DNA of 64,000 nt from Pyrenophora tritici-repentis (taxonomy: Eukaryota > Ascomycota > Dothideomycetes > Pleosporales > Pleosporaceae). The notes below the pieces were generated by a model. It made no database searches. It was not told the DNA's origin and worked only from the letters and a program-made list of their open reading frames with translations. Within the stretch, counting starts at the first letter, position 1. Each line of letters begins with the position of its first letter. The DNA is taken from the NCBI RefSeq assembly GCF_003171515.1, contig NC_089390.1:3596001-3660000 (forward strand), written 5' to 3'. Below are positions 1 to 11,916 of this stretch, in pieces. A program made the translations under genes and the position numbers.

Positions 1-917
1 ACAAGCGGCTCATAATGACCGACAGTGACACCTTCAGAGTCTAGAATCGGTATGAACTTGAGGGAAAAGTATGTTTCTTCCATGAAGCCGTTGCGTATCA
101 TGTGAATTGCAGTGTTCGTCTTCTCCACCGTCTCTCCACGGAGGTTCTTTTCTATGATAGGCTCAAAATACTCTTTCCAAACGGAAGCAAGAGCCACGCG
201 AGCACTGGCACCCATGCACGGATGGAATCCACCTAGAAGTTCAATCTCAGCTTCATTGTATATCATGATAAGCTCGGGACCATAAAACACCACGGCAGGT
301 CGCGGATCCTGCATAACCAGGTTGGCAATACTTCGCAGCTGCGATGACCATGAGGACATGGGTCCTAAGGGAGTCGCTGCCCAGTCAATACTGCGCGCCC
401 ATGCCGCATGAGATGTAAGACGCCGTGGAGGAAGCTGATCCGTCCAATCGAAATTGGGTGCCTTTGGTTTGGAAATCTTCCTGGTGAGAGTAGTCGTCTC
501 AGGGTCATCGCTGCCTACGCACGTGCTCGCGGAGAAGGCGCTTATTACGTTCCAACGGCTAGATACCAGTACTTTTGTCCAAGTATAGTCTGAGTACATG
601 GAAGGTTTGCTGATTGCATCCTGTGATAGAGACCAGTTCCGAAAACGTGTAAAGGCATCATTGCCCTTCCCATTGCTACTGTGTGTAGTGCCTTCGCGGC
701 CCATCAATTGCAACACACGTCCAGGATTGGCAGAGGCCATGGCCGAGTTCCAATATTCCAGCACACTTCCATTTTCGGACTTGATACTGTCTGGAGCAGT
801 ATCGACAATGAAGGTAGGCCGCAGGTCTCTGTCCAGCAGATCCAGCATGCCTACGTGACGCAAGGATGGGTTCCCATTATGGGCTGGCTCGAGGGGTTGT
901 GGTTGGCGCAAAGCCAT
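1..917 (-). CDS. Hybrid histidine kinase, N-terminal part (runs off the window)
   Basis: Reading leftward from an ATG at 917-915, one frame stays open for 305 codons to the window edge. Near residue 27 it has LLDRDLRPTFIVD, and near residue 184 TPLGPMSSW followed by YGPELIMIYNEAEI and GGFHPCMG. This order (short N-terminal segment, then a PAS-type sensor opening with TPLGP..W and YGPEL.MIYNEA) is what I know from the N-terminal halves of fungal hybrid histidine kinases. The HATPase and receiver domains would lie beyond the left edge and are not seen. In that family the protein senses a signal and feeds the HOG-type phosphorelay through Ypd1. The start is the first ATG of the open frame; an upstream exon cannot be excluded. 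The kinase call rests on sensor similarity only. Confidence 0.72.
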   Translation of the reverse strand, partial: MALRQPQPLEPAHNGNPSLRHVGMLDLLDRDLRPTFIVDTAPDSIKSENGSVLEYWNSAMASANPGRVLQLMGREGTTHSSNGKGNDAFTRFRNWSLSQDAISKPSMYSDYTWTKVLVSSRWNVISAFSASTCVGSDDPETTTLTRKISKPKAPNFDWTDQLPPRRLTSHAAWARSIDWAATPLGPMSSWSSQLRSIANLVMQDPRPAVVFYGPELIMIYNEAEIELLGGFHPCMGASARVALASVWKEYFEPIIEKNLRGETVEKTNTAIHMIRNGFMEETYFSLKFIPILDSEGVTVGHYEPL

Positions 918-3160
918 CGTAGTTGTATCTGTTTTACCGAAGCATGTGGCCGCTTGTCCTCCTCTTGTGCAGTCACCGTCGGACCAAATATTGTATCAAA
1001 AGTCGCTATCGTCAAAGCCATGCGGGATCGCCGTGGAAGGATGCAAGCGCAAGCGCTGTTTCGGAACCTGGAAAAGTGGAATCCGATTGAAGAGCCTAGG
1101 CTCTCCCGAGGTCGCTCCATTGTGCATCAGCCGTCAGCCGCCAGCCGAATCTGGCGCACGCCATGCGGGAGCTGGAGATCTTCTTGGGAAGGCTGAGATT
1201 ACGAGCACTACCATCCTGCATTGGGGAATCGAGTCTCTCTACGATGAGTTGGCCATGCAGAGACCAGTCGTTGATTGAGGGACAAAATTCGGAATTGGCC
1301 GGCGGCGCCACCGGATGACGTCGCTCCCCTATCGATCTCTTGGAATTACGATGTAAAGTTTATCCACCTGCATTGCGTATTTGTTATTTCGCTCGAAGCG
1401 CGAGGAAAACAACATCAAGCCAGAGATTTTTACTCACGACATCACAGCAGAACGAGGTACAACTGACGAGACAGGATTGCCAATCATACCGGACGTATGC
1501 GGGGGAGAGATCAAGCGACACTATCCCTGTCGCCGCACAGCACCTATCTCGTACGTAGACCCTGTTTATTCGTTTACAGCAATGAAAGCGATGCATGGCA
1601 AGAGTGAACGTCTACGCTCACGAGGTACGGTGTATTGGGCTGCGCGACAACGCACGGCCTCGGCCAGATGGTAAATTAGCGGCTGAACAACATCATGCAC
1701 TAAACCCGACAGCTGATGCGCAGATATCATGTTTAGCATGGACTCCATCTCCAGTTCATCCTTGCCTGTTGCCAGCTTGCCCGCTAGCTGAGGCTACTCT
1801 TGTTGCTTCCCCTCGCTTTGGGAAGTTTTCTTCTTTTCATCAGCAACGCGTTACCGTGCAGCATTTGGTTTGCTACATACATAGTTGCGATATATTTACT
1901 CTCACAACGGCTCCTGTGCATTACTGCTTGGAGTCAGGACAGACGAGGCAAGTCGACAGGTTAGTAGTGAAAAAACACAACATCCACCTGTACCAACGAA
2001 TTCAATTCCCGCCCTGAACCCGACGACTACGTTCGCGCGCGTAGTCTAAACACTGTTGCATGACTGGAAACAGGTGCTCGTCTGGAAGTCGTCAAGACTG
2101 TATGCGGCTGCAAAAGCAGAGAAGCTCTGCACTGCTGTACCGGAGACGAAAGACGGGATGATATACATAGTCAGTATAACGGCGAGGAAATAGAGGTGTC
2201 GACTCTCATGCAGATTCAAGCGAGTTGAATCCAAACGACTGGTCACCATGTCAGGGCTGCTTGACAAGCTGCAGATACGAAGAAAGGGACATAAATTGCG
2301 CAACAACAAGGACCGTCACGATCACCAGACTCTGCACGAACGTATGTACGGTAGGTGTTGAGCAGAACGTGAAACCCGAGAAGGTGAAAAGACCGGAGCT
2401 TGGCGGCTGACAGGTTCCACAATCTTGCCGACTGGTGCCAGGACACGACGGACGGCATGGAAGTTTTCGTTGTGCCTTACACAATTCTGTGTCGTATCCG
2501 CACGCCATCTAACGCTCGCCATGTGTTTAATTTTCCGAGACTTGAGTTCCAAATCCCAGTGCAAGAGCTCTCGTAGACCAGGTATTGTGGGCTTATCTTT
2601 GTTGACTTTCACGGTATCCAATTTCCTTATAGGAAGAGCCTCAAATCTCCGCTGCCTGGATGCAAGCAATATCCGTTTAGATCTCCCGAATTATTTCGAA
2701 ACAGGCTTTCATGAGCAGGAATGTTTCATGACCCTTCATCACCAAGCCGCGCGCGCCATCTTGAAAGAGGAAGATTGTGGGTCCAGACTTGGCCATTTCA
2801 AGCATAGCCACCCCAACGCGAACGTTTCATGACATCGTTTCCAGTGCTTTTCCACTGCCAAACGGTTGTCGTAAAACTCCGTGGCCTGTCAGAACCATTC
2901 ATGCCTGCGGATACGGCTCGCGCGATACTCAACGTGGTCTTGCGCGTTTCCTCGATATTAACCTGGGCGCCGCTTAGACGCTGGGCTAGACATTGCATAA
3001 GCACGAACTGGTTCGAGCAGCACTCTTAAACGGCTGCTTCTGGCCCTCTGCCAGGAAGGTCGTCCATTGTTTGCTACTGTCACTCATTTTTCGTCTCCTA
3101 CATTCGCTTTCTTCACTTACAGCTGGTCTCTGTTACCTTCATTCATTACCAAAACTCAAG
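918..3160. other. Divergent intergenic region, histidine kinase / GH131
   Basis: This 2.2-kb stretch separates the minus-strand kinase start from the plus-strand GH131 start. Open frames on both strands are short and none joins into a coherent domain. It presumably holds both promoters. CT-rich sequence just before 3161 (for example at 3080-3120) is typical of a fungal core promoter and leader. Confidence 0.5.
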
Positions 3161-4266
3161 ATGTTTGGAAAATCCGCTTTGATGAGTGCGCTCCTCAGCG
3201 CTGCTTCTGCTGGTAAGCCTACCTCATTCTTGCCTGAGCATATTTCCAGTACTGACATCTACCAGAAACCATTTGGGATGGTCGCTTCAACGACATGACC
3301 TCCAGCGCCGACTTGAGCAAGTGGTCGTTTGCTAACCAAGTCGGTTCCTACCAATACTACATTCACGGCTCTGGCGCAGTGACCGACTATGTCAACCTCG
3401 ACGCCAAGTTCAAGAACCCTGCCGACACTGCCTCTAAGCAAGGTGTCAAGATCACCATTGATGACACTTCGAAGTGGAACGGGCAAACCATGCTCCGCAC
3501 CGAGCTCATCCCACAGACAAAGGCTGCCATCAACAAGGGAAAGGTATACTACCACTTCTCCATCAAGGCATCGAGCGAAAATGCCCCCACTACGACCAAT
3601 GAGCACCAGCTCGCCTTCTTCGAGTCTCACTTCACTGAGCTGAAGTATGGTGCTTCCGGATCCGCCAACAAGAACCTACAGTGGCACGTGGGCGGTGTCT
3701 CAAAGTGGGATGTAGAGCTTGTCGCAGACGAATGGCATAATGTCGCATACGAGATCGACTTCGATGGCGGTTCCGTTACTTTCTGGCACTCGACTGGCAG
3801 CGACGCGTTGAAGAAGACTGCTGGACCCTTCACTGCTAGCACAAGCTCGAACGGTGCGGATTGGCATCTTGGTGTGCTGAGGCTCCCGGGCAACAATGAT
3901 CCCAAGGGTGCTGAGGATTGGTTTTTCAGCGGCGTATACATTGAGGATGGCACCCTTACTACTGCTGTTGGTAGTGGCGCTGGTGGTGCCGCTAGTCCGC
4001 AGAAGCCTGCTCCTGCTGCGTCATCCACTCCTGCCGCCTCCTCGACCTTTGTAACCTCGACCATCGCTCCTGCCAAAACCCCAGTTGCAGAACCCGCCGA
4101 TACTCCTGCCGATGTTCCTGCCACCTCTGCCACTCCCACTCCTACTCCTACTCCTGCTCCTGTTCCCACAGCTGGATCTGGCTCTGGCTCTGATGTCCCT
4201 TTGCCTAAAGAGTTCACCATTCTGGAATTCATCACTTGGCTCAAGGCTAAGACTGGAAAGAACTAA
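3161..4266 (+). CDS. Secreted GH131 family beta-glucanase
   Basis: Two exons, 3161-3212 and 3266-4266, join across a GTAAGC..CCAG intron (3213-3265) to give 350 aa. The first exon encodes a signal peptide (MFGKSALMSALLSAASA) and the mature part begins ETIWDGRFNDMTS. The central roughly 230 residues have the pattern of glycoside hydrolase family 131, with IWDGRF, a RTELIPQ strand, EHQLAFFESHF, LQWHVGG and DWFFSGVYIEDG. Characterised members cut beta-1,3/1,6- and beta-1,4-glucans, so a role outside the cell on plant or fungal wall glucan is likely. A Ser/Thr/Pro/Ala linker of about 80 residues with TP repeats follows, ending in a short helical tail (LPKEFTILEFITWLKAK) instead of a CBM1. No neighbour shares this function. 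Confidence 0.88.
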
Positions 4267-5273
4267 GCGCCTTCCGTTGTCAGCCAAGACCTCTGCAATT
4301 CTTCTCAAGCACTCATACATTCTTGTACATAAACCATTTCATCAGTGAGTTGTTGGTATATATTATTTACAAACTTTACCATCAGATGCCTGCTACCCGT
4401 CCGCGTGAATTCCTGTGCTCAACCCTCCCTGCCCTCTATTCATATTCCTCGAAGTCGCAACAACCTAGGTACACAAGCCTTTGAATATTCTCATCTTGAC
4501 GTATTCTTCTCTACCGTTATGTAAACGCATTTCTCATTTCTTCGTCCTACATAGGTTCGATCGTTCGTATTTCACTTTCCAAGGTAGACATTCTGAAGTA
4601 TACAGGTCTGAGAAACGCTACGATCTCATTCCGCAGCAACTCTATCAGGTGGATATGTGAGTGCTCTCAGTATTCTAAGATTAGAGGAAAACAATGTTTG
4701 GAGACTCCAGTCGCCCAAGTATACAGCTATAGCAGGGTAGTACATAGTCATCTGGCTAGAATCATGTGATTTAATGAGTGTGTGCCGCGGTATTCTGATT
4801 ATCGAATGACATAATGGCCAGCTCATTATACTATATTGACAGCTCTATCCTTCCGCCAGCTGCCTACTGGACGAAGCCGGCTTCGAAGGGCGACGAGGCT
4901 AACACAGCAGCATGGACCGTGAGAGCCTCACTATATGATCGGCCCGAACCGGATATTTCAACTGGTATCTGTCACGTGACTGGACATGGAGCAAACCTAC
5001 GCTAGTCTATATGGGTGACTCTTGCCGGATATCTCACCAAGCAGACCTTTATGATTGTTAAAATATACCCATACCCCTTGTGATATTGTTCAACAACCGA
5101 ATGGTTACCAGGAAATTGCCACCAGACAAGAAGCGACATAAATACGTCTTGCTGTCACCTCAACAGTATCCTCCCCACCGCTCCAACACTTCTCTCCTTG
5201 GATCAAAAGACATACGACTCTGAATTCCCATCATTTCCAACATCTACTCCGGTCGTCCATAACTACTCTCAAT
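4267..5273. other. Intergenic region, GH131 terminator / secreted-protein promoter
   Basis: About 1 kb without a convincing gene. The TATA-like ataaata at 5140-5146 and the CA/CT-rich sequence after it fit a promoter and leader for the small secreted protein starting at 5274. Confidence 0.4.
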
Positions 5274-5814
5274 ATGCGTTTCACAAACCTCCTTCCCGCT
5301 GTTTTCGCGGCCTCAGCTTCCGCCACTACCTTCATCGGCTTCGTCGACAACGCCTGTCAGAGAGCAGACGGAAGCATGATTGAAGTCAGCGCCAAAGAGC
5401 TTCAGAACATCATCGTCAAGACGTTCCCAAGCGGCCAGGCAGTCGGTGAGGCCCACCGTGCGTGGGACACACCCGACGATCGACTACGCTGTCCCTCCAA
5501 CGCAGACGATACATACAAATGGGTATGTCTTCCCCACATGTTTGAAAGGTTTCTAAGCAACTCTTATGTTACATGTATCAATGGTGCAATATCTGCTAAC
5601 ACTTGATGCGATGCTACAGATCGATATTCCGCAGTGGCAGGCTGGTAGCGCATCTGGTCAGCCGTCTCAGGGCGGCGCGTTGGCGGTGACTTACTACAAG
5701 GGTACCGATACGTACAGTGTTTGTAGCTATTTGGCTGGTGTGCAGCCCAATAGGTATGCTGGTAACTGTAAAGTTCATTACCCTTGGGCGCCTGCTACCC
5801 CGCCTCACGAGTAG
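5274..5814 (+). CDS. Small secreted protein, four cysteines, effector-like
   Basis: Two exons, 5274-5522 and 5620-5814, join in phase 0 across a GTATGT..ACAG intron (5523-5619) to give 147 aa. Residues 1-17 (MRFTNLLPAVFAASASA) are a clear signal peptide. The mature protein of about 130 residues has four cysteines (in DNACQ, RLRCPS, SVCSY and GNCK), enough for two disulphides, and no membrane segment. I recognise no family. Small size, secretion and even cysteine number are the usual criteria for a candidate effector or other apoplastic protein, but they are not proof. The 97-nt intron carries an in-frame stop, so splicing is needed for the full protein. Confidence 0.72.
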
Positions 5815-6746
5815 GCGCGTGGTGTGATGTAGTCTTTGGAGGGAAGGTGGTGTCGAATGGTGGTATCTGGCTTGAGGCATTCTTGTTGATTTTTTTGATG
5901 GAGAGAAGGGTCGAATTGGCTTAGGAGAGACGTTGATGGTGGTGGTAATACATATTTTGAGTGTTAATATAAAATGAGTTCCAGCCTTGTGTTCTTGTTC
6001 CAGGAGCTCTGGTCATATGTGGGGTAATGTGCTGACATGTCGTGTTGGTATGTGGCGCTTGATAGTGGTCCGCTGGTGGTCACACAAGCCTTGTTGGCAA
6101 TGGCTTACGGTATAAACGTACATGTGCATGTTGAGCGACATAGAGATATGCAGAAAACAGGTATAATCGCTGGTAAGATGCGCGTACTTGCCATTTACCA
6201 TCTTGCACGCATCCAAATGAGACATACCCGCATTGACAATGGACGACTACTACACATGGGTGTATCACAACCAGGACGTCGTACATCAATACAGTACATA
6301 TCTTCCAACACGACGAGCACGTGATCAGGTGCTGCGTGGGACAGACCGGTTCGGTGGGGACGTCATGGGACAAAGACCGGCCCATCGGGTCGTGGAGCCC
6401 AGCATGTCATCGGCAGTGACATGCGCGACCGTACATGTAGTTCGCGATGCAGCCACGCAAAACGTGCGTGCTGTGCTTACATTTTACACACACATGATTC
6501 GTCTCAATTCGAGTCGGGCAATGCACCGTTCATGCTTGTGTAGACCTGGGTGCCCTTTCCTATAGCTTGCGGCGTTATCGGAACTAAGCCAATGATGATT
6601 ATATCATACCGACGGTCCGAGCTCCCATGTCTAAAGAAGCTTCGCGCGCGATTGCCTAAACATTCACCCTCGCCGCCCTCGACGCCTTGACTTGCCTTGA
6701 CTCTGCCATATTCAGAGTTCGGCATTCAACACAAACTACCCGATCG
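5815..6746. other. Intergenic region before the ABC transporter
   Basis: About 0.9 kb with only short overlapping open frames and no recognisable domain. It presumably carries the 3' end of the secreted-protein transcript and the ABC transporter promoter. Confidence 0.4.
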
Positions 6747-9700
6747 ATGCAGGGACAGCAGCAGACGCCCTTTCTCCCCTCAACTCCGCTCCCGCATGGC
6801 TATCTCACGGCCTCGAGGCACGCCCGACAGCCATTATGCGGCAATAGCGAGGGTTGGGGCCCCATGAGCCCTATCCGTTATGACTTTACCCCGTGTTTCT
6901 TGGATGTCTGGATAGCTGTTGTGGCCGCATTTGGTGTTGTGGGAGGGGCAGGCGCGTTGTGGTATCTATACAGACACTGCCCGCCGCAGCCTGTCAAGCG
7001 CAATTGGCACTTCTTCACCAAGTTGGTATGTGGACGTGTCTAATACATCCAGAAAGTCTCCTAGAGTACCAGCTAACAAGTTTCGTCTCATAGGCGACAA
7101 TCGGAGCACTCATCGGTACCACCGCAGCCCAGGCTGCTCTTCAGATCCAATACTACCAGCACGTATGGGCCGGTGACTTTCGTTTCTGGACTACAATCCT
7201 CACCATCGTCTCTCTCTTCTTCATCTTCTACATCCAATACATCGAACACTGGAGATCGCGGAATGCCAATGGTGTCGTGCTCTTCTACTGGCTATTTCTC
7301 CTCATCGCATACGCCGTCAAGCTTCGCTCGCTCGTCTCTCAGCAGGTACATCGCGAACATGGGGCATACTTTGGAGTCTTCTGTGCTAGCGTTGGCTTGG
7401 CCGGGCTTTCTTTCGTCCTGGAATGGTTGGTTCCAAAGCGCATGAGCGACTACGACATGCTTGGTGACGACGACGAATGTCCCTACGAATACGCCGATGT
7501 CTTCTCCGTTCTCACCTTTGGATGGATGACACCGTTGATGAAGCGGGGGTACAAGACTTTCCTTACTCAGGACGATCTGTGGAACCTGCGGAAGAGAGAC
7601 TCGACGCGACACACTTCAGAGACTTTTGAGAAGTCTTGGGAATACGAGATGGAGAAGAAGTACCCTTCGCTCTGGCTGGCAATGTTCCGCTCGTTCGGTG
7701 GACCATATTTCCGAGGCGCTGCCATCAAGACAGTGAGCGATGTTTTGAACTTTGTCCAGCCTCAGCTACTGAGACTTCTCATCACCTTTGTGGACTCATA
7801 CCGCACCGAACATCCCCAGCCAATCATCCGCGGTGCTGCAATTGCCCTTGCTATGTTTGCAGTATCTGTCTCTCAGACTGCATGTCTCCACCAGTACTTT
7901 CAGCGCTCTTTTGAAACTGGCATGCGCATCAAGTCCTCGCTCACTGCTGCTATCTACTCAAAATCTACGCGCCTGTCCAACGAGGGCCGAGCGTCCAAGT
8001 CAACTGGTGACATCGTCAACTACATGGCGGTAGATACTCAACGTCTGCAGGATCTTGCACAGTATGGCCAGCAACTCTGGTCTGCACCCTTTCAAATCAT
8101 CCTGTGTATGCTTTCCCTATACCAATTGCTTGGAGTGAGTTGTTTCGCAGGAGTGGCTGCCATGTTCATCATGATTCCGATCAATGGTGTGATTGCTCGA
8201 TGGATGAAGACACTACAGAAGGAGCAGATGAAGAACAAAGACTCGCGTACAAAGCTCATTTCTGAGATTCTCAACAACATGAAGTCAATCAAGTTGTACG
8301 CCTGGACCACGGCATTCGCTAACCGTCTGAACACCATCAGAAACGACCAGGAACTCAAGACTCTGCGAAAGATTGGTGCCACCCAGGCTTTCTCTACATT
8401 CACATGGTCTACAACTCCGTTCCTGGTATCATGCTCAACTTTTGGTGTCTTCGTCTTGACCCAGAACCGCGCCCTGACAACTGACATTGTCTTCCCTGCC
8501 CTAACGCTCTTCAACCTCCTCACCTTCCCACTTGCCATCCTTCCAATGGTCATTACCGCAATCGTCGAGGCCAGCGTGGCCGTGGGCCGTATCACTGGCT
8601 TTTTGACCGCCGACGAGTTGCAGGAGGATGCCGTTATCCGGGAACCCGCTGTGACTGAGACTAGTGACGAATCGGTCCGTATTCGTGATGCCAGCTTTAC
8701 TTGGGACAGAAATGCGGAACGCCGCGCGCTCCACGACATCAATTTCAGTGCACACAAAGGTGAACTCGCATGTATTGTTGGTCGCGTTGGTGCAGGCAAA
8801 TCGTCCCTTCTCCAAGCTGTGCTCGGTGACTTGTGGAAGATCCATGGAGAGGTTGTGCTGAGGGGAAAGACCGCCTATGTTCCACAGTCAGCTTGGGTCA
8901 TGAATGCTTCAGTTCGAGAAAATATCGTCTTTGGCCATCGCTGGGACCCTCAATTCTACGAAAAGACCGTGAACGCTTGTGCATTACGCGATGATTTTGC
9001 ATCACTTCCGGATGGCGACCAAACAGAAGTCGGCGAGCGCGGTATTTCTTTGTCTGGTGGCCAAAAGGCTCGACTCACCCTTGCTCGTGCTGTGTATGCG
9101 CGGGCCGACATCTATCTGCTTGACGATTGTTTGTCGGCAGTTGACCAGCACGTGGGTAGGCACCTGATCGACAACGTCCTTGGACCCAAGGGTTTGCTGT
9201 CGGGCAAGACCAGGATCCTGGCAACCAACTCGATACCTGTTTTGATGGAAGCAGACATGATCCTACTGCTGCGTGAGGGCCGAATCCTGGAGCGAGGTAG
9301 CTATGGTCAACTCATGGCAATGAAGGGCGAGATCGCCCAATTGATCAAGACGTCTCAAAACGAGGACCAAGGAGAGGACGACAGTACCCGTACATCTGAC
9401 AGCATTATGAGCGACGAAGACTCTACCGTCTACGGCGGTAGCCCCGCCGGTGACGACGACGACGAGGATCAAGCGGAAGCGGAAGCGGCACAGGAGGGTG
9501 GCGCGCACCTTGCTCCTTTGAGAGTGGGCAGCGGTAACGCACGTAAGAACAGCTTCCACACCCTTCGCCGTGCCAGTACTGCAAGCTTCAAGGGACCGCG
9601 CGGCAAGGTCGCAGATGAAGAGGGCGGTGGCCTGAAGAGCAAACAGTCCAAGGAGTTCCAAGAACAAGGCAAGGTCAAGTGGTCAGTCTATGGCGAATAC

Positions 9701-11916
9701 GCAAAGACCAGCAACCTTGTAGCTGTCACCATCTACTTGCTACTGTTAATTGGAGCGCAGACGTCGTCAATAGGTACGTTGCGGAACTGCGGAACCCCCC
9801 GCCTTGGTCGCTCCCATCTTCGAGAAGCATGCCATTCGTTCGTCATTTTCTCGTTGTTGACGCTAACACTGCTATGCAGGTGCTAGCGTATGGCTAAAAC
9901 ACTGGTCAGAGATCAACCAGCGGTACGGCGGGAACCCCCAAGTTGGCAAATACATCGGCATTTACTTTGCGTTCGGTGTAGGATCTGCTGCCCTGGTCGT
10001 GGTTCAAACACTCATCCTGTGGATCTTTTGCTCGATTGAGGTATGTTTCTGCATGAATCAGTCAGCGTGGCACATTTACTAATGTGATGTTCAGGCTAGC
10101 CGAAAGCTGCACGAGCGGATGGCACACGCGATCTTCCGCTCGCCAATGAACTTCTTCGAGACTACACCTGCAGGACGCATCCTGAACCGCTTTTCCAGGT
10201 AAGTCGCTATCATCATTCTTACCGGGATCTTGCGCGGTCCGGGCCATACCTGTCAACGAACCCTCCGTCGATGGTGCCGGCAGAGCAGACCCTTGCAACC
10301 ATGTGCAACCATGTGTATACATGCTAACTAGACGTGACAGCGATATCTACCGAGTGGACGAGGTACTAGCGTGAGTCGATCTTGTAAATCCCGATTCATT
10401 TACCGGTGGTTTCTAACGTGTGACTAGTCGGACGTTCAATATGCTCTTCGTCAATTCCGCTCGAGGTATGCAGCCACCCCACATACATGCCGTTTGTGTA
10501 ATATTTGACTGACCCGAGGTAGCCGGCTTTACGCTAGTCGTCATCTCATGGTCGACCCCGGCCTTTGTGGCCCTCATCCTGCCGCTTGGTGCGCTTTACC
10601 TCTACATCCAGCGGTATTACCTGCGCACATCGCGGGAACTGAAGCGCCTCGATTCGGTTAGCCGCAGTCCCATCTATGCGCACTTCCAGGAGAGCCTGAG
10701 TGGTATGAGCACGATCCGTGCCTACAATCAGCAGAAACGGTTCGAACTCGAAAACGAGTGGCGTGTCGATGCCAATTTGCGCGCATACTACCCCTCAATA
10801 AGCGCCAACCGATGGCTGGCTGTTCGTCTCGAATTCCTAGGTTCGGTCATCATCCTGGCCGCCGCCGGTTTCGCCATCATCTCTGTCGCCAGCCACAGCG
10901 GTCTGTCGGCCGGTATGGTTGGTCTAGCCATGTCATATGCGCTCCAGATTACGCAGAGCCTCAACTGGATTGTGCGACAGACGGTTGAAGTGGAGACTAA
11001 TATCGTCTCTGTGGAACGTGTACTCGAGTATGCCGCGCTTCCTAGCGAGGCGCCTGAGATCATCTCCAAGAATAGGCCGCCAATCAGCTGGCCGTCTCAG
11101 GGCGCTGTTACTTTCAACAATTACAGTACTCGGTACCGAGCTGGTCTGGACTTGGTATTGAAGAATGTCAGTCTCAACATCAAGCCAAAAGAGAAGATTG
11201 GTGTTGTGGGCCGCACGGGTGCGGGCAAGAGCTCACTTACGCTTGCCTTGTTCCGCATCATCGAGCCTGCAGAGGGTTTTGTCAGTATCGACAAGCTCAA
11301 CACTAGCACCATTGGCCTCCTCGACCTCCGCAGACGCTTGGCTATCATCCCGCAAGACGCCGCGCTCTTTGAAGGAACCGTGCGCGATAATCTCGATCCG
11401 GGCCATGTGCACGATGACACGGAGCTATGGAGCGTTTTAGGTATGGCATAACCTTCCCTCACACATTACCCGTACAATCAGCTAACGCACTCTACAGATC
11501 ACGCCCGTCTCAAGGACCACGTCTCCAGCATGCCAGGCAAGCTCGACGCTACCGTGCATGAAGGAGGTTCCAACCTCTCTGCCGGTCAACGCCAACTCGT
11601 CTCCCTCGCCCGCGCCCTCCTCACCCCTTCCAACATTCTCGTTCTGGACGAAGCGACTGCCGCCGTCGACGTCGAAACAGACGCCATGCTCCAGACCACG
11701 CTCCGTTCAAGCATGTTCAACAACCGCACCATCATTACTATCGCGCATCGTATCAACACTATTCTAGACTCCGATCGCATCATCGTACTGGACAAGGGTG
11801 AGGTCAAGGAATTTGATACCCCAGCCGAACTTGTCAGGAGTAAGGGTTTGTTTTACGAGTTGGTCAAAGAAGCAGGTCTGCTCAATGCGCTAGACATGTC
11901 GACATCGCTGTCGTAA
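6747..11916 (+). CDS. ABCC (MRP/Ycf1-type) full-length ABC transporter
   Basis: Eight exons (6747-7025, 7094-9773, 9880-10040, 10095-10198, 10341-10370, 10428-10465, 10523-11440, 11498-11916) join with consistent phases to give 1542 aa. Order: an N-terminal TMD0 of hydrophobic helices, a first transmembrane domain, NBD1 (Walker [10 protein letters not shown] near 655, signature LSGGQ near 746, Walker B YLLDDCLS near 767), an acidic linker rich in D, E and S, a second transmembrane domain, and NBD2 (GRTGAGKSS near 1326, LSAGQ near 1427, ILVLDEAT near 1449). NBD1 has Asp where the catalytic Glu usually sits, the degenerate-site pattern of ABCC proteins. Members such as yeast Ycf1 and Bpt1 move glutathione conjugates, metals or bile acids, usually into the vacuole. 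Substrate is unknown here. An in-frame ATG at 6687 is an alternative start. Exons 5 and 6 are only 30 and 38 nt. Confidence 0.93.

Noticed and set aside
1096..1311. Minus-strand 71-codon frame upstream of the histidine kinase as a first exon
   Set aside because: No donor and acceptor pair joins it in frame to the kinase, and the kinase frame has its own ATG at 917.
3627..4244. Minus-strand 205-codon frame antisense to GH131
   Set aside because: Low-complexity Val/Gly/Ala sequence produced by the Pro/Thr/Ser-rich coding strand; no domain.
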